Source of the DNA: Luscinia megarhynchos
Taxonomy: Eukaryota; Chordata; Aves; Passeriformes; Turdidae
Length of the DNA: 64,000 bases
Direction of reading: 5' to 3'
NCBI GenBank assembly: GCA_034336665.1
Contig: CM067564.1
Span: 43,476,975-43,540,974 of the forward strand
Every line of letters begins with the position of its first letter. Position 1 is the stretch's first letter. The translations under genes and the position numbers were made by a program. Positions 36,071-47,062 of the stretch are shown here, one piece after another. The notes beneath the pieces were generated by a model. It saw only the letters and a list, made by a program, of their open reading frames with translations. It was not told where the DNA came from and made no database searches.

Positions 36071-36464
36071 GCCTTTGCAGGGAGGTGAGAGGGTAAAACT
36101 GAGATTTACCTGTCCCAAGGTGTCCTAATGCATTTAATGAGCAAACAAGTTAAGCCACAAGAACAGACTCTGGACTGTTCGTCAAAACTGCACAGTCAAG
36201 AGTTCCCTCTGGGCTTTGTCCTCCCAGGATTTCTTCTATCATTTCCCAAGATCCAAAACCTCTGGATCTTGGGGTAAGATAAATAACTCTGCAGGGTTAG
36301 CTCTGGACAGCAGCTCTTGTTCAGCTCACAGAAGATGTGGTCACACCTGGAGTGTCCCTAAAAAAACATGAATCCCAGTTTCCAACAACAAGAGGAGGAG
36401 GAAAACTGGGTTGTTATTATTATTATGCCCTGTAGAAATCTTTAGGAGGGAAATAAATCTCGTG
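36071..36464. other. Unique DNA, nothing recognised
   Basis: Single-copy sequence with a short TTA run at 36,414-36,425. Confidence 0.4.
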
Positions 36465-36545
36465 GAAGGGTCTCTACCTATGGCAAAGGGGTGAAACTGG
36501 ATCAGGAAGGTCTTTTCAACCCAAACCCTTCAGTGGTGGTTCTGT
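36465..36545 (+). mobile_element. CR1 3' terminal fragment
   Basis: GGAAGGGTCTCTACCTATGG, then GGGGTGAAACTGGATC and GGTCTTTTCAACCCAAACCC. Confidence 0.75.
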
Positions 36546-37192
36546 GAAGGTGGAGCTGGTAAAGACAGGAATGAGGGTGGGCAGGAAAAGGGACTGGAGG
36601 TGGGAATGGGAGATTTCAGCACACTCAGAGCAATTCAGCCAGGGAATGAGAAAAGCTAAAGCAGAATGTGAGTTTTTGCTGTGTCTGGACACAGAAAAAC
36701 ACAAAAAATGGAGACAGCAGAAAGCTGCAGGTACTCCTGACTCTACAGATGGGACTGAATGTTTCCTTGGGAGAGAAATAAATCACCACAAACCCCACTG
36801 GAACTGCCTGCAAAGGGAGCTCAGACACACACCGTGGATTTGTGCAAACCTCAACAGAGCAATGACTGCCAATCCATGGAGCAGGAGGGGTTTTTGGGAG
36901 TCTGAGAGGAGCTGACCTCTGGGGATACACCCCAAGTGAGTTAAAGAGGAGTGAACAGCCTCCCTAAGAGGAGACACAAACCAGAATTTGTATTTCTCAC
37001 AAAAACAAATTGCTGCTGTCTCTCTGCAAAGATCCACTGGAGATCCAGGATCTCTTTTTAGGGGGCTCACATGAACTCTGGTGCTCAGTCCCAAATTTCT
37101 CCCATCCTAGTGTGGCTGTGGGGATCCAGGGAGGAGGATCCATCTCCTGGTGGCAACATCCTTTCCCTGAAAAGGCAGAGTGCTGCCTTTCC
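36546..37192. other. Unique DNA, nothing recognised
   Basis: No repeat, exon or RNA gene could be supported. Confidence 0.4.
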
Positions 37193-37234
37193 AATAATAA
37201 TAATGATGAAGAAAAGAAGAAGATGATGATGATG

Positions 37235-37266
<32 letters not shown>
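37193..37266 (+). repeat. Compound AAT/GAT/GAA microsatellite
   Basis: AAT units, then GAA-rich units, then GAT and a pure AAT run at the right. Confidence 0.96.
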
Positions 37267-37268
<2 letters not shown>

Positions 37269-38767
37269 ACACTGGAATATTAAAATGAAGATTTTTCAAG
37301 CCAGCTCCACTCCAGTCAGAAAAAATCCATTTAAATAGAGTCGAGTATCATATCCCAGCCCTTCACCAGGAGGTTTCCTAAGAGCAGATCTGTGAGTGTA
37401 GCAATTCAAAACCTCTGTTAATGTATAAAAACAGTTGTAAGAAGCTGAGGGTTTCCACGATTCCAGACTAAAAAGCCATAAACTGGAGCACATTAAGAAA
37501 ATAACTGCTGTGCTGGTCTTACATATTTTTTTTTAAACTTCTAATAGCGTGTTTTGTCTCCATCAGCAAAGAGCTGCTCTCAAATAATTGCTCTAAATGA
37601 CTCTTTGAAGGCACATCTCTATTTGCAAAGCCCATCAAGTTCCAGACAAGTCCCAAATCTTCCCTTCTTAATTGACGGCAAGGATGAGCAAACAGAGGGA
37701 GCCAGGGCGGTAATTACTGCCGGCACAGCTCAGAGCCGGGCTCAGAGGGAGCTGCTCATCTCCCCCAGTTCTGCTTTTAGACGGGATTTAAGGAATCCAG
37801 ACACGGAATTTGCACTGATGAGGGCATCTCTCATCAACTTGAGAGAGCCCAAATCTCGCAGTTCCTCTTCTGCGAGTTGCTAAAGCCAAAAACTCAGCTC
37901 AGCTCCAGCCTCCTGAACGAGCACAAACAAATTTCCCAGACCTTAAAACAACCCCTCTATTTATTCTGGATGCTAAACTCCTCCAGGTTGTAAAGTGCTC
38001 CTGATCCTGTAATTCACGGGGAAAGGCTGAATCATCCCCGGGACATGAATAAAGATGAGAGAATTTAACAACACAACAGACTCTGCACCATGTAAACCGT
38101 GCCACAGAGCAGAGTTTGAGCACAAGTGTTTATTCCTTATAAAAACCAAGATTTATTCAGTTACCTGCAGCAAGCAAAGAAGAAGCTGGGAGAGTTAAAA
38201 TATTTAAGTGGTAATTCCCCTTAAGTACATGTTAGGGCAGAAAATAAAACACAGGGTGCTCATTCTAACCTCAGGCACTGTCCAATATAAACTGAAATTA
38301 CATTTCACTTTGGCAGACTTAGATGCTGTTTTAGATTTTAGAGAGGTGGCAGAGAGAGTTTGGAAGATTTTGCTATTTTATGTTTTAATATGAATTTCTC
38401 AACTCTTCACAAGTTTGTGAATAAAGCCAGGCTCTTTTCCAGAAGCTCAAACCCAGTGGGATAGGGCAGGATTGAAGTGTTTTTGGAAAAATTGAATTGT
38501 TTTGGTCCCTACAAACAAATCAGCACACTGGCTTTTCCTTCTTTGTAGAGCAAACCTCAAATTGCTCTGATGGAATAAAAATTCCCTCTCCAGGATTTGC
38601 AAACTGACCTCATGTGCTTAGGAGATCTGAGAGAGGAGGTTGTCAAAAAATAGGATTTGTGATGAAAACACCAATGTGCACCTGGATCACAAGGTCCAGC
38701 TCTGTCCAGGTGTAAGTGGGTTAGCTGCACCACCTAACTGGTGACTTGTTTTAGTTCTCTTCTGTCT
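37267..38767. other. Unique DNA with a CpG-richer block at 37,540-38,110
   Basis: This block holds the candidate terminal exon at 37,742-37,879. Its CpG density is visibly above the window background but below that of a CpG island. Confidence 0.35.
37742..37879 (-). CDS. Candidate terminal coding exon or conserved non-coding element
   Basis: Minus strand: acceptor TTTTTGGCTTTAG at 37,880, then 45 codons and TGA. The frame reads QLAEEELRDLGSLKLMRDAL, then ISANSVSGFLKSRLKAELGE, then MSSSL. It is rich in Leu, Glu, Lys and Arg with helix-like spacing. Against a coding call, two plus-strand frames across the same bases are also open, so the open frame carries less weight than usual. The flanking 37,540-38,110 has several CpGs and few repeats, which suits either a constrained exon plus 3' UTR or a conserved regulatory element. 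No AATAAA is close downstream. I do not recognise the protein. Confidence 0.3.
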   Translation of the reverse strand, partial: QLAEEELRDLGSLKLMRDALISANSVSGFLKSRLKAELGEMSSSL

Positions 38768-39241
38768 TCACTCAGAGTCAGGATTAAAAACACAAAGAAT
38801 ATGAATTTCTCATGTTGGACTTGGTTTATTTAATCTTATCTAAAGCACAGAGAGTTCTGCAGCACCTCTAGCTACCAGGTATAAGTGAGCAAAATTGAGC
38901 TGAATTTAGCTAATTACAAAGTCTTTTAAAGCTAAACTGTGCAATAAAGAGCTAACACCTGTATTATTTATATTTTTGACCCAATAACCAAACTCCTGTG
39001 ACCCACAGTGCAGCACTGACTGTCCAACCAAAAACCACTGCCTGAAATCATGAAGAAGAAGGAAGAAGACAGAGACACCACCCAAAATCCTCCACCTTGT
39101 CCCATACCTATTACTGTATTATAAAACCAAAAAATTTAAAACCTTTCACCATGTGACACCACACATTTTTATTTTAACTACACACCTGTGATTTTAACTC
39201 CATCACTCAAATTTGGGAGCTTTCTCCAAGGCCAAAAGCAG
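38768..39241 (-). mobile_element. Old interspersed repeat, LTR-like, copy 2 of 2
   Basis: The reverse complement is collinear with 12,757-13,213 over nearly all of its length, with many small indels. Strong shared blocks are GTCACATGGTGAAA and GGTTATTGGGT. AATAAA-type motifs fall in the same relative places. Confidence 0.6.
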
Positions 39242-39350
39242 TGCTCTCCAGGGGGTCAGTGCCAGAAAGCACAGAAAGCTCAAAACTCTCAGGTTTCTGG
39301 GTTCCAACATCCAGGTACACCTGGAGCAATCCCAAAATCTCCTCACTCAC

Positions 39351-39474
39351 CCTGAGATGGAGCTGGCACACGCTTGGCTGTCAGCAGCTCGTCCCAAATT
39401 TGGGGCAAAAGGAGCTGGCAGAGCTTCAAGGAGCTCCTTTCACAGCTTTTTGATTGATGGGTGATGCCACAGAC
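39351..39474 (-). CDS. Candidate internal coding exon, protein not recognised
   Basis: On the minus strand the acceptor is CTTCTGTTTCTGGGTCTCCTCAG-like (pyrimidine-rich, ending at 39,475) and the donor is AGG|GTGAGTG, a near-perfect match. The 124-nt segment has exactly one open frame, which begins at a codon boundary: VCGITHQSKSCERSSLKLCQ, then LLLPQIWDELLTAKRVPAPSQ plus one base. The leucine-rich amphipathic run followed by a basic stretch looks like ordinary globular protein rather than translated repeat. It lies 750 nt downstream of the phase-0 end proposed for the exon at 40,225-40,326. Its phase-1 end does not match the phase-0 start read at 37,879, so at least one more exon, or a wrong call, is implied. 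Confidence 0.4.
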
Positions 39475-40176
39475 CTGAGGAGACCCAGAAACAGAAGCAG
39501 CTCCAGCCCCTTCCCAGGGCTGACAGGATTGGGAATTCGGCCATGGATGCCTCAGGAGGGGTGGGAGATTTGTGAAGAACAACAGAGCCCCTTTGCTCCA
39601 AACACTCTGAAATTCCTGAGTGAATATTCATGAATTTGGAAGCACAGAAAAACAACTTCACTTCCAGTTTGGAGGGAGAGGAAATCTCGATGTTAAGAAA
39701 GAGAGGGCACATTTTACAGAGTGGGGAAAAAAAGGCATTAATTCCAAGACCTAAAGGGATATTTTGTGTAAGGTCAAGGGATGTTCATTCAAACCCCTGC
39801 AGTGAAGATACCCAGGAAGCCACTGCTGAGTGTCAGAGGGAGGAAATGCAGCAACTGTTCAAAATAACCAGGTGGGAACAACCCAGTGGCATCTCCCAGA
39901 TGTGGGGTGGATCTGTGAAGGCCTGATAGAATTCCTTGGAAGAGTTTGAAAGAATCACAAGCCAAACCTGCCAAAATTTCAAGCATCTCCATTGGACATC
40001 CTGATAATTTTCTTACCCTGTTTTGCCCAGAGAGACCCATTTATTAAAAACCCAAGAGATGCAGAGTTCAGGGAGAGAAGAGCTAAAAACTCTTCTCTCA
40101 ATTCTTCTCTCCTTTCCTCTAAATCACTGTTTCCCTCAAAAAAACCCCACAAAACCTCAGCTGGTTAAACCCACAC
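39475..40176. other. Unique DNA between two candidate exons
   Basis: This is an intron or 3' UTR if those exons are real. It contains a minus-strand AATAAA at 40,040-40,045. No repeats are recognised. Confidence 0.3.
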
Positions 40177-40326
40177 TCATTCAAACTTGGGCTTAGCCAC
40201 AAATTTGACACGGATCAATGACACCTTGTCCTGAGAAATCAAAGGATCATTGGGAAACAAACTGCTGACCCAGAAGAATTTGTAGCAGTTCCCCCCAGTC
40301 CGAGCGCTCTCATCTGCCTGATAACG
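40177..40326 (-). CDS. Candidate coding exon, possibly terminal, protein not recognised
   Basis: The minus strand has a long pyrimidine tract (about 40,327-40,400) with a CTGAC branch-like motif, then TTTTGTCAG, then a frame of 49 codons and TGA. It reads RYQADESARTGGNCYKFF, then WVSSLFPNDPLISQDK, then VSLIRVKFVAKPKFE. Both other frames are closed. Two readings are possible. In the first it is a terminal exon, with AATAAA on the minus strand at 40,040-40,045, about 130 nt past the stop. In the second it is an internal exon using the weaker donor AAG|GTGTCA after residue 34 (exon 40,225-40,326), which would join in phase 0 to the candidate exon at 39,351-39,474. CpG dinucleotides, rare elsewhere in this window, occur here, which fits selective constraint. 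Protein family unknown to me. Confidence 0.4.
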   Translation of the reverse strand, partial: RYQADESARTGGNCYKFFWVSSLFPNDPLISQDKVSLIRVKFVAKPKFE

Positions 40327-41263
40327 CTGACAAAAGGTGTCAGCCCCAGAGAGGAGGATGAGGAGGAGGAGGGAAGGCTCACAAAGGAAGAAAGGCCAGC
40401 TCAGAAGAGAGGAGACCCACGAGGGAAAGGAGGGGAGAGGGAAAAGCTTTACAGCTGGAAAAGAGCAGATGACATTCGAGGGGGTCACGGAGTACGGAAA
40501 ATGAGCCGGGAGATTGAAAGCTTTGGGGGAAAGAGCTGACTTTGAAAACGTCCCTTGATCTCTTCTCCTTCATTGAAATGTTTTCTTCACAAGGCCCAAA
40601 CAACAAAAACATGAAGGGGAAGTTGCATCTAGTGGCTGAAAATGAGAGAATGTTCATTCTAGAGTTGTACTGACTGATTTTCCTCCCAGAGCCACGGATT
40701 TGATGGCACATCCATTTGTTTCCACCCCAGTTCAATGGCACAACCATTTATTCCCATTCCTATTAGGAAAATGAGGCATGAGGTAAAAACCAGCCTGGTA
40801 TAAACCTCTTCCTTTAAATTCCACATATATTCCATGTTTCCTGCTCATTATAATGCAACTCAGATCCTGAGCCAACATGCAGCCTCTTAAATCCCCCCCA
40901 GGCAAAATCGTCCACTGGTTGAAATTTATTTAAAGCCATGGAAGTACATTTATTTTAACTAAATGAGGATCTGACTCCCAGTTCATTCTACAGCAAGTTA
41001 ACAAATATGAGGCAATGCTGGAATCTTAATTCATTCAAACAGTAGCCCAGGGCAATTCTGGACATCAAAACTCATTTTGGATTAGGAAGGAATAGCCCTG
41101 GGTTAATTCCCAGTGTCATAGGATCCTTAGCACCATGTGGACAGAGCCACCAAAGATGTGGGTTTGGATGTCACAGAGTGCTCCCATGGAGGGATGGAAG
41201 GACAAAGATGGAATATTTGGATTTTCCCAGGCTGAAGAGCAGCGCTGTCTGTGGGGGTTAGAC
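40327..41263. other. Unique DNA with a long purine-rich tract
   Basis: 40,340-40,460 is almost purely purine on the plus strand, so pyrimidine on the minus strand. This could act as the polypyrimidine tract of the exon at 40,177-40,326. Several CpGs lie at 40,475-40,515. Confidence 0.4.
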
Positions 41264-41791
41264 TGTTGGCCGGATGGTTGCTGGACAGACTCAGGAGCTC
41301 TCTATTTTCTGTTCTTTAGGTTTGTAGTTTATTATAAGGGCATGGGTGTAAGAGAGAGTGTAGAGCATGGAGGGTAAGAAATAAGAGATGAGAGCAAGGG
41401 GATAAGAGAGAGAAAGAGAGATTTCCCATTTACAATTCCATAAGTATTCTTCCACGATGAATATTCTAATTTCCAATTACCAATCTAATACAATATACTA
41501 ATTTCTTAATGTTTGCATGCAACCTATAGGAACTACTAAATTACCATGTTTTATGGCTTTCTTATCTGTAACCCTTATCTTCAGACCTTTCCTGCCAGGC
41601 TTGGGGCAGGATGTCTGTTGGTTCTTTGGTATTTGTGGCATTTGGTATCATCTAAACAAAGGAAGAGGCCTCAAACCTTCACATGACTGTTTTCAGCATC
41701 TATGTCAAAGATTGCCAACATCTCTATTTCATCTATTGTTTCAGAACTACTTGTTAGGCACTCATAAGATTTTTCTATTCCCTCCCCAACA
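41264..41791 (-). mobile_element. Probable solo LTR, second family
   Basis: It begins TGTTGG and ends CCAACA, a perfect 6-bp inverted terminal repeat. On the minus strand AATAAA lies at 41,328-41,333, about 65 bp from the 3' end, as in retroviral LTRs. The interior is AT-rich with a purine-rich run at 41,350-41,430. No matching target duplication was found, so the ends could be off by a few bases or eroded. Confidence 0.65.
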
Positions 41792-42004
41792 AAAGCACTG
41801 TTGTTGGAAAAACCTGTGAGGATGAAAACTCCCTCTTGCCTCCCAGTTACTCTCCTACAGCATCAGAAATTTGTTCCCAGCACAGAATTCCACCTGCAGT
41901 GCAGGAGTGGGTTTGCCTCCTCATTATTCCTTCTATCCCCTAATTCTGTTTTTTGAGGGTCCATTCCCAGTCCTGCATATTCCAAAAGATGTTTGTAGGA
42001 CCTC

Positions 42005-42300
42005 AGGATGGTTTGGGTTGGAAGGGACCTTGAAGCTCATCCAGTGCCACCCCTGTCATGGCAGGGACACCTCCCACTGTCCCAGGTGATCCAAACCCCA
42101 ATGTCCAACCTGGCCTGGGACATTCCAGGGATTCTCTGGTAATTCCAGCCCAGCCAGGAATTCCTTCCCCAATCTCCCCTTTCCACTCTGAAGCCATTCC
42201 CTGTGTCCTGTCCCTCCATCCCTTGTCCCCAGTCCCTCTCCAGCTCTCCTGCAGCCCCTCCAGGCCCTGCAAATGTGCTGGAAGCTCTCCCTGGAGCATT
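42005..42300 (-). mobile_element. CR1 3' fragment
   Basis: GGTTTGGGTTGGAAGGGACC, then TTGAAGCTCATCCAGTGCCA, GTCATGGCAGGGACACCTCC and the conserved TCCATCCCTTGTCCCCAGTC. It belongs to the same CR1 subfamily as the monomers of the dimeric elements but stands alone. Confidence 0.93.
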
Positions 42301-43555
42301 TAAACATCTTACATTGGCAAAGCAACTTCTCCATTCATCCCAGAGCTGCCTCCAGGATTTCAGAGGGTCCCTCAGCACAGGGACAGTCCCTGCCCTGGGG
42401 CTGGGACAAACCAGGATGTTGTTGATTCCCTGTTCTCAAACAAAAATCAGTGAGAAGCTTTCCTCCTTCCACATGAGCATTTCTTCCACACACTTCACGT
42501 TGGGTTTTTTTGACAACAGCAGAGCAAGGAAGTTCTCTCCTCTGGATTCCTGTTCTTTGTATCCTGTTGTCCTGCCTGGGAGACCACAGGGATGCAGAGT
42601 CTGTGATTCCAGAAATGAGAGTGGGGCAGATGCAGACACATAAATGAACCTGGCTCACCCAGAGCAATGAGAGCTGGCTCGTTCCCACCCCTCCCCAAAC
42701 ACCCAGCATCCATAAAATCACCATTAGGGAAGCCTGCCATGTCCCTGATCTAATTTACTTCATCCAGCAGTCATTTCTGCTCTCTCCTCCTCTCCACACA
42801 CAATTCCTGGAGCTCTCTGCAGAGAAATGTGGGCGGATTTTGCCCGGGAAGGTGAAAATCTTGGCAAAAGTTGGTGGCAGGCTTCCAATTCCTCTTTTCA
42901 TTAGGCAGCAACCAGCTCCTTTTATTCCAGGATGTGTTTCCAGAGGCACAAGAGATGTCTCTAGTGGTTTCCTGATGCCATCCCCCCACTCCTAAAGATA
43001 TAGAAAAAAAAAAAAATCCAGTGGGGGCTGTTCCTGCAAGATCCCTTTCAAACACTGTGTGAGTTGCTGATGGGAAGGAGCTCCTGCATAGCAAAGCTCA
43101 TGGAAAGCTTTATTCTCCCACACAGGGAAAGGATTTATTTGAGCAGAATGAAAAGGAGACTGAACACAAGACACATATCCTCGTGTCCAACTGGGAATTC
43201 CAGCCGTCTCAATGATATGTAAATTATATTTGGATTTAATTCGGGCCTGGTTGGAAAAGGGAGATGAGGCTGAAGAGCTCATTCCTCCTCCAGCACATCT
43301 GTTCTGGGTGTGCCTCTGGATCCATGGAGCTTCCATGACTAAGGGTGGTCACAAATCATCCCTGGAATTAATTAGCTATTAAATGGTTTTGTTCCCATTA
43401 AATCAATCCATTTGCTCCATGCAAAGCTGGTGTTTTGCTGAAAACAAAAGGCAGCACCTGAAAATAGAAGAGGTTCATCCAGCTGGAAATTGAGGCGACC
43501 TCAGTTGGATTTTTTTACTATTTCTGATTGTCTGGATGTCTCCAGATATGTGATG
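42301..43555. other. Unique DNA, possibly conserved
   Basis: 42,740-42,960 and 43,190-43,260 contain CpGs and AT-rich homeodomain-like cores (GATATGTAAATTATATTTGG). No repeats are seen. Function is not inferable. Confidence 0.3.
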
Positions 43556-43935
43556 ATGTGTCCAATTCTGGGACTCTCAGGACAAGAGAGATCTCAAAGA
43601 GCTGGAGCATGTCCAGGAAAGGGAATGGAGCTGGGAAGGGTCTGGAGAACCAGGAATGGCTGGGGGAGCTGGGGAGGGGGCTCAGCCTGGAGAAAAGGGG
43701 GATCAGGGGGGCCCTTGTGGCTCTGCACAAGTCCCTGCCAGGAGGGGACAGCCCCAGGTCGGGCTCTGCTCCAGGAACAGGGACAGGAGGAGAGGGAACA
43801 GCCTCAGGGTGGACTCAGCAGGAATTTCCCCATGGAAAGGTGCTCAGGGATTGGAACTGCCCAGGGAGGTTTGGAGTTCCCATCCCTGGAGTGTCCAAGC
43901 AATGACTGGATGAGCAGGAAGCTTGTCCTGGACTG
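43556..43935 (+). mobile_element. CR1 3' fragment
   Basis: Contains GGGCTCAGCCTGGAGAAAAG, CCCTTGTGGCTCTGCACAAG, AACTGCCCAGGGAGGTTTGG and CCCATCCCTGGAGTGTCC. It stops before the usual GGTCCCTTCCAACC end, so the 3' part is lost. Confidence 0.92.
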
Positions 43936-44868
43936 GATTTTCCAGGCAGTAAAGAAATAACCCCAGGTATCCAACAGCCAGCAGATTCCACCTGGATGGG
44001 ACATCAGGTCCTCCAAACTCCTGCTGTCCCCAGCTCTGATGGGACACTGAGATCCTGGTGATCCAGCTGGTCTCACTCCATCCCAATCCCAGTGCCAGGC
44101 ACGTTGTTAACTCTGTAATTCCTCCTTTATTAGGCCCAGGTGCATAAATGGCATCCCTGGGAGCTCTGTGAATCTCCATCATTATTCCTCCACTGGAGCT
44201 GTTCCCTGACCTGCTGGGATGTTGATCACCACCTCAGCCCACGCCCCAGTGGGGATCCATTATTTATCTTATTCCATTTTACAGTGTGGAGTAAATAAAT
44301 AGCATTAAAGTGCTAAATTTATTCATGGAAATGGGGCTGCTTTTGCATCCTGGAGCTATTCCTTAAATCAAGGAAATGCTGTTAATAGGCTGCAATGAAG
44401 ATGTAAAACATCCATTTTAATATGGCTGTAATAAAGGCAGATTGCAGGAGCTGATGATGGCATTTTACATGTGGGGGACATGGATGGTGACACTTTAATA
44501 TCTCCAGTTCCTGGACTCAATTCCATGCCATGCAGCCCAAGAGGGCTGTATTAATTATTACAGTGTCATCTTGAAGAAATTAATTCCAGTCGTTATCAGA
44601 GGATGCTCATTAAGCAACAATTGCTTGGCTGCTTGAGCAAATCCCACACCCTGGGAGGGGACAGGAGCACGGTGACAACCAGCTGGTGACACATCCACTG
44701 CCATCCCCAAACCTCTTGTGATGGCAGAGTTGGGTGGGACACCAGAGGATCTTCACCAGGCAAAGCTGTTCTGCAGCTGACATCAGTGGGAGAGCTGGGA
44801 TTGAGTCCTGCAAGGAGCAGAATCCCATTTTTTGGATCTTCAATTCAGGTATAAAAGCTTTTTGATGA
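43936..44868. promoter_or_regulatory. Unique DNA with a possible regulatory core at 44,270-44,640
   Basis: The core is AT-rich and repeat-free, with many TAAT, ATTAA and TTAAT cores (for example TGTATTAATTATTACAG near 44,545). This is the texture of vertebrate developmental enhancers. It is texture-based only. Confidence 0.2.
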
Positions 44869-44996
44869 AGGTTTTCCATCCCTGGAAGAGCCCAAGGCCA
44901 GGTTGGATGAGGTTTGGAGCAACCTGGGATAGTGGAAGGTGTGGAACTGGATGAGCTTCAACATCAAATCCAAACCATTCCATAATTCTGGGATTT
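44869..44996 (+). mobile_element. CR1 3' end
   Basis: CATCCCTGGAAGAGCCCAAG, then GCCAGGTTGGATGAGGTTTG, GAGCAACCTGGGATAGTGG and AAACCATTCCATAATTCTGG. Confidence 0.92.
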
Positions 44997-45304
44997 ATAT
45001 CAAGTCTGCACCTTCTTTAAAATCTCTTCTTATGAATTAAAAGCAAATTAAGTTTCCCCAAACTGATCCAGAGCAATAACAAAGTGAGAGGAGCATCTTG
45101 GTCCTGCTGCACCAGACTTACTGCAAAGCCAAACTGAGGTCTCCTTTAATTCCTCCTAAATTCTACAAGTCAAGGTTTCCCTGAAATGGGCAATTTAAAG
45201 CTCCATGTTCTGTGCAGGGACATTATTAAGTTGTTCTCCTCCAAAGAAAATATTCAAGGAATGCTGGTCTTCCAAGAGTTAGGCACCAGAACCAGGGAAA
45301 CACA
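44997..45304. other. Unique DNA, nothing recognised
   Basis: A short interval between two CR1 pieces. Confidence 0.4.
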
Positions 45305-45385
45305 GAAAGGTTTGGATTGGGAGGGATCTTGGAAGATCCTCTCATTCCAACCTGGACACCTTCCCCAAGGATACCTCCTGCTCTT
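45305..45385 (-). mobile_element. CR1 3' terminal fragment
   Basis: GAAAGGTTTGGATTGGGAGG, then ATCTTGGAAGATCCTCTCAT and TCCAACCTGGACACCTTCC. Confidence 0.8.
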
Positions 45386-46796
45386 CCCCATCCATTCTGG
45401 GGAATACACCAGATCCAGACCACAAAAAATGATGTTTTATTTTCCATCCTAGTTTTATTTTTAACCTCTAAAAGTCCAGAGTTGAAACCAATGCCCAGAA
45501 CAGGTCACTCCACACAAACACCCCCCACCAGCTGCATTCCAGATAGAGCATATTAATGCTTTGTTTCTTAGGCTATTTTTATTAATTTGCATTATTAAAA
45601 TGAGTTTGAAACCTAAAACCAATACACAAGTGCCAAGAGTGTGAGCATAGAATTCAGATATCTGAATTCACAGCTAGGAAAAAAGACAACAAACTGTGTC
45701 TTACCAAGGGATGGGGAAGGGAAAATTATATCCATTTATTCCTTACCCAAATTGCTACTTGAATTTATTCATGGGATATAATTATGGATAGCAATCATAT
45801 TTTCTCCTTCAGTCTCAGTTCCTCCTTCAGACTCAGTTTTGGTTCACAATTAAATTCAGGAGAGGCAGCAAGAAGTGAAATTTAAAGTTTGCCACTACTG
45901 AGCCAAACCCAAAGAGAGTGAGCTCTAAATCTCTGTTGTTTCTCTTGTGGGAGAAAACTTCACCTTAGAGCCAAAACAGAGCCAGGATTTTCCAAGATTT
46001 CCTCAGAAATGGGCAAAGATCACCCTAAGTCTCACCAGTACCTCCATCAGAAATTGGATTGAAACAAGAAAACTTCTTCCCAAAGACACCAAAAATCAAC
46101 CACACTTTACAGAAGGTTTGATTTCATCTGTGTTTGGTGATGGCCACACAAAGTAGAAAATATCATAAAAAGCAATTTATTAAAGCTAAAGACCAGCAGG
46201 CACAGACAAAATAAATGGGATGAGAAAGGGATGGATTGGGAATGTTCTGCCATGAGCCAAGCAATGCCATGACAGAAGGATCCCTCCTGTCCACCTGGAA
46301 CTATTTCTCTCCACAAGGAAAATAAAATTTATAAATGTTAGCGTGTTGTTTGTAAAGGGTCAGGTCAGTATTTTCTGTGGCATGAGTTGGGGGGAAGCAA
46401 ATCCATCTCAGCATCAGGTCACTGGGACAGCAGTGACATTCAAGAGAGGAGGATCTGAACCCTTCCCCAAGTGGATTTGTTGCTGGAATAATGTTTGATC
46501 CCCTTCCCTTCTGCTCTGGGCTCTGGGAGGTGGCAGCAAAGTAACAGAAATTTAGAAAAATGAATTTTTGGTACAATTGTGATGCTGATTTGTACCAAAA
46601 TGGTCAGAAAAGAGGGGGAAAAAAAAGGCAAGATGAAAGTGGAGTGAAATTTCTGGGATTTATCCACAATGGGCTGTGGCAGTGAAGGAAGGAATTCCTA
46701 TTAAAGCAGGTTAAAAGGTCATTAAGGGAGGGGGGAGTTGGTGCTGCCACTTCAGCTGGTTTGACAACAGGTTCACCTTTCAAAGGAAATTATAGA
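45386..46796. other. Unique AT-rich DNA
   Basis: No repeat body or splice-supported frame. Confidence 0.4.
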
Positions 46797-47062
46797 AACA
46801 TGGAATTGTAAAAGTTGGAAAAGACTTTTAAGTCCACCCAACACCACCAAACCATGACCTCAATCCACACATTTCTTTTAACATTTCCATGGATGGGACT
46901 GCACCACTTCCCTGGGCAGCCAGTTCCAGCACTTGAGAAATTTCTCCTAATATCCAATCTAAACCTTCTCTGGCACAACTCAAAGTTATTTCCTCAAACA
47001 TCCAACCAGCCTTGATCTCAAACCTGAAATCCTTTGCTTCCACCCATCCCATCTCCCTTTAG
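46797..47062 (-). mobile_element. Older CR1 fragment
   Basis: GTAAAAGTTGGAAAAGACTT, CCACTTCCCTGGGCAGCCAG, TTCCAGCACTTGAGAAATTT and CTCCTAATATCCAATCTAAA. It differs from the young copies here and looks like an older, more eroded insertion. Confidence 0.85.

Noticed and set aside
37540..38110. CpG island
   Set aside because: CpG density is above background but far below island level.
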